19,901 bases of DNA. Source: a bacterium. GTDB taxonomy: Bacteria > UBP18 > UBA7526. The notes below the pieces were generated by a model. The model saw only the letters and a program-made list of their open reading frames with translations. It had not been told where the DNA came from and searched no databases. Positions 14,459-19,901 of the stretch are shown piece by piece. The stretch covers positions 1 through 19,901 of the forward strand of contig DRGV01000080.1 of the NCBI GenBank assembly GCA_011049955.1, in the 5' to 3' direction. The translations under genes and the position numbers were made by a program. The first letter of the stretch is position 1; every line of letters begins with the position of its first letter.

Positions 14459-15376
14459 TTGAAAGTAAGAGTGGGGGGACAGGCGGTCATTGAGGGGGTG
14501 ATGATGAGAACTCCCCATGCTTTGGCCATTGCCATTAGAAGGGAGGACGGAGAGATCCTGGTAAAGAAGGGGATCCTTCCTTCCCGCCATCTTCTCTTAA
14601 AGAAGCCCATAAGCCGAGGGGCAATTGCCCTGTGGGAGGCATTGGTCATCGGCTACAAAGCTTTAGCCTTCTCTGCCCAGAAGAGCGGTAAGAAAAAGGA
14701 GCCACCGCCTAAAGGCAGGGTGCCGCCGAAGGCAGCAAAGGAAATATCAGGTCTTGCTCTGGGCTTTACCATGGTCTTTGCTCTTGGTTTAGCAATCCTC
14801 TTCTTCAACCTCTTGCCTGCTTCTATAACTAACTTGTTTCAGATTAAGAGTAGCATCCTCTTTAATCTGGTGGATGGTCTTATTCGCCTCCTTTTCTTCT
14901 TCGGTTATCTCTTGGCCATCTCTCGATTAAAAGAAATCAGGAGAATATTCGCCTATCACGGGGCAGAACATAAGGCGGTCTATACCTACGAGGCGGAAGA
15001 AGATTTAACCTTAGAGAATGCCAGAGACAAGAGTACCCTTCATCCCAGATGCGGAACGAACTTTATTCTTATCTTCTTAATTCTAAGTATCCTGCTATTC
15101 TCTCTATTAGGAAAGGCTACTTCCATTGAGGTCCATCTACTACGCCTCTGCCTCATTCCCATCATTGCTGCTTTTGCCTATGAGATCATCAGGTTCTCCA
15201 TGAAGAAGAAGTGGCACTTTATCAATTTCCTCGGCCTTCAACTTCAGAAGATTACTACCAAAGAACCCACGGATGATCAGATTGAAGTGGCCCTGGTTGC
15301 TTTAAAAGAGGTCCTGGCCCTAGAAGAGAATGAAAAACAGGAGAATAAATCCGAAATCCGAAGCACTAAATCCTAA
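14459..15376 (+). CDS. DUF1385 (YqhQ-like) membrane protein
   Basis: This 305-residue protein begins at TTG 14459, eight bases after AGGAG. The N-terminal VGGQAVIEGVMMRTP and central FAYHGAEHKAVYTYE (164-178) and TLHPRCGTNF (193-202) stretches are DUF1385 hallmarks; the conserved His, Glu and Cys suggest a metal site. Four likely transmembrane helices lie near 97-121, 132-155, 201-218 and 226-244. The biochemical role of the family is not established to my knowledge, but it commonly lies between rpmE and prfA in Clostridia and other anaerobes, as here. The last ~10 residues (NKSEIRSTKS) are encoded by AAATCCGAAATCCG-like words belonging to the repeat of the following gap, so this tail is probably not ancestral. 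Confidence 0.88.
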   Translation: MKVRVGGQAVIEGVMMRTPHALAIAIRREDGEILVKKGILPSRHLLLKKPISRGAIALWEALVIGYKALAFSAQKSGKKKEPPPKGRVPPKAAKEISGLALGFTMVFALGLAILFFNLLPASITNLFQIKSSILFNLVDGLIRLLFFFGYLLAISRLKEIRRIFAYHGAEHKAVYTYEAEEDLTLENARDKSTLHPRCGTNFILIFLILSILLFSLLGKATSIEVHLLRLCLIPIIAAFAYEIIRFSMKKKWHFINFLGLQLQKITTKEPTDDQIEVALVALKEVLALEENEKQENKSEIRSTKS

Positions 15377-15522
15377 ATAATATCAAATGACCAAAATTCT
15401 AATGACCTAAACAAAAACTTCTTAGTTCTAGTTATCTGTTTAAAACGAACGAATTAAGTTTTAAATTTGGAACATTTGGATTTAGAGTTTGTTTAGGATT
15501 TCGATATTAGAATTTCGAATTT
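15344..15522 (+). repeat. long imperfect palindrome of AAATCC/CTAAAC words, DUF1385-prfA gap
   Basis: From the last DUF1385 codons, words such as AAATCCGAAATCCGAAGC, AAATCCTAAATA and ATTCTAATGACCTAAAC run to about 15412. After a centre near 15420-15445, the complementary series follows (TTTGGAACATTTGGATTTAG, TTTAGGATTTCGATATTAG, AATTTCGAATTT). The two sides match in order as imperfect reverse complements over roughly 65 bases each. No ORF or RNA gene is evident. Confidence 0.55.
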
Positions 15523-15528
15523 AAAATA

Positions 15529-15556
15529 ACAGCGCACCTCGCTCTCCGCTGTCTTT
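15529..15556 (+). terminator. weak stem-loop with T-run before prfA
   Basis: ACAGCG (15529-15534) pairs with CGCTGT (15547-15552) across a 12-nt loop, and CTTTTA follows. It resembles an intrinsic terminator but the stem is only 6 bp. It may alternatively be one of the short CG-rich hairpins placed within the repeats of this genome. Confidence 0.35.
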
Positions 15557-15606
15557 TACTTATTGAAGTTCCGATGCCTTAAAATACAAAGTTTTGGCGG
15601 TAAAAG

Positions 15607-16680
15607 ATGTTAGAAAAATTAGCCAATCTTGAAAAAAGATTCCGGGACCTGGGAAGACTCCTCTCCGATCCAGAAATCATTGCTGATCGAGTGAGGTATC
15701 AAAAGTTGGCCAAGGAGCGCTCCCAGATAGAGCCCCTGGCGAAGAAGTACCAAAGATATGAGAAGGTAATCCGACAGATGGACGAGGCCCAGGAACTTTA
15801 TACCTTAGAGAAGGATATAGAATTCAAGGCCCTGGCAAAGTCGGAACTTGATAAATTATCGAAAGAGAAGGAGGCCCTGGAAAGGGAGTTGAGGATCCTT
15901 TTGATTCCTTCCGATCCCAACGATGAAAAGAATACCATCATGGAGATAAGGGCGGGCACCGGGGGGAATGAGGCTGCTCTCTTTGCTGGGGACCTTTTCC
16001 GTATGTACTTTAAGTATGCCCAAAGGAAGGGGTGGAAGATAAATATTCTAAGTGCCCATCCCGGAGAGGTAGGAGGCTTTAAAGAAATTATCTTCTCTGT
16101 AGAAGGGGAGAAGGTATATAGTAGATTCAAGTATGAGAGTGGGATCCATCGGGTTCAGAGAGTGCCGATCACTGAGACCGGAGGAAGAATTCATACTTCT
16201 GCAGCCACCGTGGCTGTACTACCCGAAGCAGAGCCTATAGATATTCAAATTAAGCCAGAGGATCTACAGATTGATACTTATCGCGCTTCTGGTGCCGGCG
16301 GTCAACATGTAAATGTTACTGATTCCGCGGTAAGAATCACCCATCTCCCGACAAAGATAGTCGCCTCTTGCCAGGATGAAAGGTCCCAGCATAAGAATAA
16401 GGCCAAGGCCCTGAAAATCCTTTATGCTCGACTATTCGATCACTTCACTCAAGAGCAAATTAGGAAGAGGGCTCAAGAGCGAAAGATTCAGATTGGAACT
16501 GGAGATAGAAGTGAGCGCATCAGAACCTATAACTTTCCTCAAGGACGAGTAACCGACCATCGTATTAACCTCACCCTTCATAAATTAGATACCATCTTAG
16601 AGGGCGAGATAGAAGAATTAATCCAGAAGTTACAATCAGAGGACCAGATAAAGAAATTAGAAAAAACTGCAACCACATAG
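15607..16680 (+). CDS. prfA: peptide chain release factor 1
   Basis: This 357-residue protein ends translation at UAA and UAG. The GGQ motif is at 231-233 (GAGGQHVNVTDSAVR), and the stop-codon recognition tripeptide is P187-I188-T189 in RVPITETGGRIHTSAATVAVLPE. PxT identifies RF1, whereas RF2 would have SPF. Length and C-terminal NLTLHKLDTILEGE are normal. The start is ATG 15607 with a modest GGCGG upstream. It is followed by prmC, whose product methylates the GGQ glutamine. Confidence 0.97.
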   Translation: MLEKLANLEKRFRDLGRLLSDPEIIADRVRYQKLAKERSQIEPLAKKYQRYEKVIRQMDEAQELYTLEKDIEFKALAKSELDKLSKEKEALERELRILLIPSDPNDEKNTIMEIRAGTGGNEAALFAGDLFRMYFKYAQRKGWKINILSAHPGEVGGFKEIIFSVEGEKVYSRFKYESGIHRVQRVPITETGGRIHTSAATVAVLPEAEPIDIQIKPEDLQIDTYRASGAGGQHVNVTDSAVRITHLPTKIVASCQDERSQHKNKAKALKILYARLFDHFTQEQIRKRAQERKIQIGTGDRSERIRTYNFPQGRVTDHRINLTLHKLDTILEGEIEELIQKLQSEDQIKKLEKTATT

Positions 16681-16684
16681 GACA

Positions 16685-16710
16685 CCCCGTAAAGCCTTAC
16701 GGCCACGGGG
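16685..16710 (+). promoter_or_regulatory. two mutually exclusive hairpins between prfA and prmC
   Basis: CCGTAA (16687-16692) pairs with TTACGG (16697-16702), while the overlapping CCCCGT (16685-16690) pairs with ACGGGG (16705-16710). Both cannot fully form at once. No T-run follows, only AATAAATCACAG. Between here and the prmC RBS lie CACAGAGGACACAGAG words. A switch between release factor and its methylase would be attractive but is unproven. Confidence 0.35.
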
Positions 16711-16758
16711 CAAGCAGAATAAATCACAGAGGACACAGAGAAAATAGGGAGTAGAGAT

Positions 16759-17661
16759 TTGAATATAAAAGAAGCGCTCAATCAAACCCATCAAGACTTA
16801 GAAAATTTTTTAGAGGCTGAAGTCCTTCTTAAATCTTGCCTGGGGATTGAAAACGTAGAACTTTACCTAAATCCCGTTCGCCATTTATCCCGTTATGAAC
16901 TAAATCTTTTGGAAGAAGCGATTGAAAAGAGAAAGGATCATCTGCCCTTAGCCTACATTACCGGAGAGAAGGAGTTCTACTCCTTAGGGTTCAGGGTTGC
17001 CCCAGATACCTTCATTCCTCGCCCAGAGACAGAATTTATAGTGGATGCGGTCTGGAAAAAGATCCTTGATCCTGGATCCTTGATCCTGGGAAAAGACCAG
17101 CATCCAGCATCCAGCATCCAGCATCCAGTAATTGTAGATTTGGGAACGGGGTGTGGGAATATTGCTGCTACTTTAGCAAGATATATTCCTCATTCCAAGA
17201 TATATGCTACTGATATTTCTAAAAAGGCTTTAGAAGTGGCGGAGGAGAATGCCAGGAGGCACAGAGTAGAAGATAGGATTACTTTTTTGGAAGGCAATCT
17301 TTTCTCTCCTTTGGAAAATCGTCATCTAAAAGGGAAGATAGACTTTTTAGTTTCCAATCCTCCCTATGTTATAAGAAGTGAGATCGATTCCTTGATGCCG
17401 GAAGTAGCCAATTATGAACCACGCATTGCCTTAGATGGAGGAGAGGATGGGCTTTCCTTCTATAGAAGGATAATAGAGGAAGCACCAAAGTATTTAAAAT
17501 CCCACGGCTACTTAGTCTTGGAATTGGGAATAGACCAAGCTCCTCCAGTAAAAGAAATGATTGAGAAAACCTTAGAGTTTGAATCTATAGAAATTATTAA
17601 AGACTATTCTAGAATAGAACGAGTCATTGTGGCTCGGAGAACAGTGATCGGTAATCAGTAA
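16759..17661 (+). CDS. prmC: release factor glutamine methyltransferase, with a low-complexity insertion
   Basis: This 300-residue SAM-dependent enzyme N5-methylates the GGQ glutamine of RF1/RF2. It starts at TTG 16759, seven bases after GGGAG. The N-terminal helical domain has LAYITGEKEFYSLGFRV and IPRPETE; SAM motif I is VDLGTGCGNIA (126-136); the glutamine-binding NPPY is at 200-203. Between W99 and V124, where E. coli PrmC has a short linker before motif I, lie about 22 extra residues encoded by heptamer repeats (17061-17128). The 300-residue length against 277 in E. coli agrees with this. The fold should tolerate a surface loop there. The C-terminal TVIGNQ is also encoded by repeat words (GTAATCA/GTGATCA) that continue into the gap. 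Confidence 0.94.
   Translation: MNIKEALNQTHQDLENFLEAEVLLKSCLGIENVELYLNPVRHLSRYELNLLEEAIEKRKDHLPLAYITGEKEFYSLGFRVAPDTFIPRPETEFIVDAVWKKILDPGSLILGKDQHPASSIQHPVIVDLGTGCGNIAATLARYIPHSKIYATDISKKALEVAEENARRHRVEDRITFLEGNLFSPLENRHLKGKIDFLVSNPPYVIRSEIDSLMPEVANYEPRIALDGGEDGLSFYRRIIEEAPKYLKSHGYLVLELGIDQAPPVKEMIEKTLEFESIEIIKDYSRIERVIVARRTVIGNQ
17061..17128 (+). repeat. heptamer tandem repeats inside prmC
   Basis: GATCCTT/GATCCTG heptamers occur four times (17061-17088, as two identical 14-mers). After a short spacer, CAGCATC heptamers occur four times (17098-17125). The tract is in frame, without stops, encoding about 22 residues between the PrmC domains. The same words (GGATC, GCATCCAGGATC) appear in the gap after prmC at 17706-17738, tying the insertion to the gap-repeat family. 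Confidence 0.85.
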
Positions 17662-17774
17662 TCAGTGATCAGTAAATAAAGTAGCTATCAAGCCATCGAG
17701 AACAAGGATCTAGAATCAAGCATCCAGGATCTGTGATCCGTGCTAATCCGTTCTAAATCCGTGACAATCCGTGT
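17642..17774 (+). repeat. prmC-murA gap: GTAATCA, GGATC and AATCCGTG word repeats
   Basis: CAGTGATCGGTAATCAG words begin in the last prmC codons and run to about 17674. A GGATC/CATCCAG patch follows at 17706-17738, then AATCCGTG words at 17737-17774 up to the AAAGGAG RBS of murA. No gene, terminator with T-run or promoter is evident. Confidence 0.55.
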
Positions 17775-17792
17775 TAAAGGAGTGAAACGACC

Positions 17793-19046
17793 GTGGAGAA
17801 GATCGTTATCACTGGTGGAGAGAGGCTAAAGGGCAGAGTAGGAATAAGTGGCTCAAAGAATGCTGCTCTTCCCATCATGGCTGCTACATTATTGACCAAT
17901 GGAGTAACTACTCTATCGAATATTCCCAGTCTTAAAGATATTACCACCATGGCTCGGGTATTGAGAACCTTGGGGGCTAAGGTAAAATTTAGGGAAGGGA
18001 GACTAAAGATTGATACTACCAATGTCGATCGCTTTCTCGCTCCCTATAATCTGGTGAAGACCATGAGGGCCTCTTTCCTGGTCTTTGGGCCTCTTCTGGC
18101 AAAGTTGGGAAGGGTGAGGGTCTCTCTGCCCGGAGGATGTGCCATTGGGTCCCGCCCGGTAGACCTCCATCTGAGGGGTTTTGAAGAATTAGGAGCTGAG
18201 GTGAGCATGGGGGGTGGCTATACCCAGGTAAAGAGGGATGGACTGATTGGTGCTGAAATCTACCTGGATTTCCCCTCTGTGGGGGCAACAGAGAATCTTA
18301 TGATGGCTGCCACCCTGGCTAAGGGAAAGACCACTATAGAGAATGCGGCTAAAGAGCCAGAGATCGTGGATCTGGCAAACTTCCTGAATAAGATGGGAGC
18401 AGGGATTAAGGGAGCGGGAACGGATACCATTAAGATTATTGGGGTGAAAGAATTGAAAGGAACAGATTACTCCATCATCCCGGATAGGATCGAGGCCGGA
18501 ACCTATATCATCGCCTCTGTCATTACCAGAGGAGACGTTATTCTGGAGGGTGCCAGGATTGATCACTTGGAATCTTTGGTTACTAAACTCCACGAGGCGG
18601 GAGTAGAGATTGAGGATGAGAAGGCGGCGATTAAAGTAAAAGCAAGAAGAAGAATCAAGGCAGTGGATGTCAAGACCATACCCTATCCTGGTTTCCCCAC
18701 AGATATGCAGGCCCAGTTCATGGCCCTTATGAGCATTACCCCGGGAATGAGCATTATTACTGAGACGGTATTTGAGAATAGGTTCATGCACGTTTCAGAA
18801 CTTTTAAGAATGGGAGCAGATATTAAGATTGAGGGATCGAGTGCCATAATAAAAGGGATAAGGTCCCTGAGTGGGGCACCAGTCATGGCTACTGATTTGA
18901 GGGCCTCTGCGGCTTTGATTTTGGCTGGTCTTGTTGCTGAGGGAAAGACAGAGATCTCTCGCGTCTATCACCTGGATCGGGGATACGAGAAAATTGTGGA
19001 GAAACTTTCTAACTTAGGAGCAGAGATAGAGAGAATTAAACAGTAA
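17793..19046 (+). CDS. murA: UDP-N-acetylglucosamine 1-carboxyvinyltransferase
   Basis: This 417-residue enzyme transfers enolpyruvate from PEP to UDP-GlcNAc, the first committed step of peptidoglycan synthesis, so this bacterium makes a murein precursor. The active-site Cys is present (C116 in PGGCAIGSRPVD), which predicts fosfomycin sensitivity; SGSKNAALPI, PTDMQAQFMAL and DLRASAAL complete the catalytic signature. The start is GTG 17793, ten bases after AAGGAG (17777-17782). The final Gln-stop codons run into GACAGT word repeats. Confidence 0.97.
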   Translation: MEKIVITGGERLKGRVGISGSKNAALPIMAATLLTNGVTTLSNIPSLKDITTMARVLRTLGAKVKFREGRLKIDTTNVDRFLAPYNLVKTMRASFLVFGPLLAKLGRVRVSLPGGCAIGSRPVDLHLRGFEELGAEVSMGGGYTQVKRDGLIGAEIYLDFPSVGATENLMMAATLAKGKTTIENAAKEPEIVDLANFLNKMGAGIKGAGTDTIKIIGVKELKGTDYSIIPDRIEAGTYIIASVITRGDVILEGARIDHLESLVTKLHEAGVEIEDEKAAIKVKARRRIKAVDVKTIPYPGFPTDMQAQFMALMSITPGMSIITETVFENRFMHVSELLRMGADIKIEGSSAIIKGIRSLSGAPVMATDLRASAALILAGLVAEGKTEISRVYHLDRGYEKIVEKLSNLGAEIERIKQ

Positions 19047-19130
19047 GACAGTGGGACAGTCTGACAGTGAGACAGTGGGACAGTTTAAAAATCAGTTTGA
19101 CGGTCAGACGGACTGACGGTTTAACAGTTT
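19042..19130 (+). repeat. GACAGT word repeat after murA
   Basis: GACAGTGGGACAGTCTGACAG words start at the murA stop. They are followed by complementary-type words (GACGGTCAGACGGACTGACGG), allowing imperfect hairpins. It is the same family as at 3716-3780 and 12606-12684. Confidence 0.55.
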
Positions 19131-19133
19131 TAA

Positions 19134-19227
19134 CGCCTCAACGCTTTCCGCTTTTCGCTTAACGCATTCCGCCTCAACGCTTTCCGTTTTTCGCTTAACG
19201 CATTCCGCCTCAACGCTTAACGTTTTT
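19134..19227 (+). repeat. 36-bp tandem repeat, 2.6 copies
   Basis: Unit 1 is 19134-19169, unit 2 is 19170-19205 (one C/T change), and unit 3 starts at 19206 and decays after about 14 bases. Each unit begins CGCCTCAACGCTTTCCG and ends TTCGCTTAACGCATTC. There are no spacers, so it is not CRISPR. Downstream to 19338 lie ACTTATCAACGT words, a GAGCGAAGCGAG segment and two copies of AAAGGTTCTT/AAGGTTCTT, without a gene. Confidence 0.8.
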
Positions 19228-19338
19228 ACTTATCAACGTATCAACTTATTTTCGAGCGAAGCGAGAAAACAAGGTTCTTGAGCGACAGCGAAAGGTTCTT
19301 ATTAACTATCTAAATATCCAAGTAATGGTGAGGATAAG

Positions 19339-19901
19339 ATGAGAATTTTAAGGACTAATACTAAAGAAGCTAAAAGAAGAATTAAAAGAATACTGAATCG
19401 CAAGACCCTTCTGGAAGATAAAAGATTAGAGAAAAAGGTCAAAGAGATCATTGAAGATGTACGAAAGAAAGGCAATAAGGCCCTCTTAAGATATACTAAG
19501 AGATTCGATGGAGTCTCTCTTTCTTCTAAAAGGTTAAAGGTCAGCAAAAGAGAAATTGAGGAAGCAAGAAGATTGGTAGATAAAGATTTTATAAAAGCTT
19601 TAAAGAAGGCCTATCAGAATATCAGAAGATATCACGAAAAACAACTTCCCAAATCCTTTAAGATTTCTTCTCGAAAAGGAGTGATTTTAGAGGAAAGATA
19701 CCAGCCAATAGAGAGGGTGGGCCTCTATATTCCGGGGGAAAGGGCCTTCTATCCCTCAACTGTCCTAATGGCTGGCGTTCCTGCTAAGATAGCAGGAGTA
19801 AAAGAGATTATTATGGTTTCTCCCCCCCAAAGGGATGGGAGATTAAGTCCCTACATTGTAATGGCAGCGGATTTAGTAGGAATAGGCGAAATCTATAGAG
19901 C
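19339..19901 (+). CDS. hisD: histidinol dehydrogenase, N-terminal part (cut by window end)
   Basis: The frame opens at ATG 19339 after GGTGAGGA and runs off the window after 187 codons. The stretch PIERVGLYIPGGERAFYPSTVLM, then VPAKIAGVKEIIMVSPP, is the recognisable NAD-binding part of HisD, which oxidises histidinol to histidine in two steps with Zn. The Zn ligands and catalytic His would lie beyond the window. Other his genes are not visible, so whether it heads a his operon is unknown. The N-terminus is unusually rich in Lys and Arg. Confidence 0.92.
   Translation, partial: MRILRTNTKEAKRRIKRILNRKTLLEDKRLEKKVKEIIEDVRKKGNKALLRYTKRFDGVSLSSKRLKVSKREIEEARRLVDKDFIKALKKAYQNIRRYHEKQLPKSFKISSRKGVILEERYQPIERVGLYIPGERAFYPSTVLMAGVPAKIAGVKEIIMVSPPQRDGRLSPYIVMAADLVGIGEIYR

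Noticed and set aside
18189..18791. 200-codon open frame on the - strand opposite murA
   Set aside because: It is antisense to an intact murA and has no recognisable motif.
19134..19227. CRISPR-like array of 36-bp repeats
   Set aside because: The units abut directly with no unique spacers, there are fewer than three copies, and no cas operon is nearby; the Cas4-like nuclease at 8157 is far away and stands alone.

Overview
The window is bacterial, and every gene I can support lies on the + strand. L31, RF1, PrmC, Rho, PolA and MurA are all clearly bacterial forms. The presumably tungsten-dependent aldehyde:ferredoxin oxidoreductase (AOR) and a predicted Fe-S nuclease suggest an anaerobe. The housekeeping order polA-coaE-rho-rpmE-DUF1385-prfA-prmC-murA-hisD resembles that of deep-branching anaerobic bacteria. 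I infer an uncultured candidate-phylum bacterium (Aerophobetes/Atribacteria/Omnitrophica-like), but I cannot place it from this window alone.

Region 1 (1-7180) reads as a catabolic locus. It holds the C-terminal end of a DUF1116 (AllG/YlbE-like) protein, an AOR, a CodA-family amidohydrolase, a metal-dependent cyclase/formamidase-family hydrolase and a uridine-phosphorylase-like protein. A different cargo sits in the middle (3824-5413): a GYF_2-like membrane protein, a 75-residue unknown and a nucleotidyltransferase-fold protein whose stop overlaps the cyclase start. The CodA homologue keeps the metal and catalytic residues but has Cys where E. coli CodA has Asp314, a position known to exclude 5-methylcytosine. 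The phosphorylase keeps the phosphate-site residues but lacks the uracil-binding Gln and Arg residues. Together these suggest catabolism of a modified or unusual nucleobase.

Region 2 (7435-9062) is a two-gene unit: a GNAT-like protein overlapping, through TTGA, a stand-alone RecB/AddB-type Fe-S nuclease. Region 3 (9164-end) is the housekeeping run, ending in a truncated hisD.

The most unusual feature of the DNA lies between the genes. Most gaps are filled by short, reiterated, gap-specific words, and several fold into long imperfect palindromes. These tracts often begin at or before the upstream stop codon, so they encode the last few residues of several proteins. Two gaps share a ~100-bp element, the murA-hisD gap has a 36-bp tandem repeat, and a heptamer tract sits in frame inside prmC. 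I found no tRNA, rRNA, CRISPR array or transposase.
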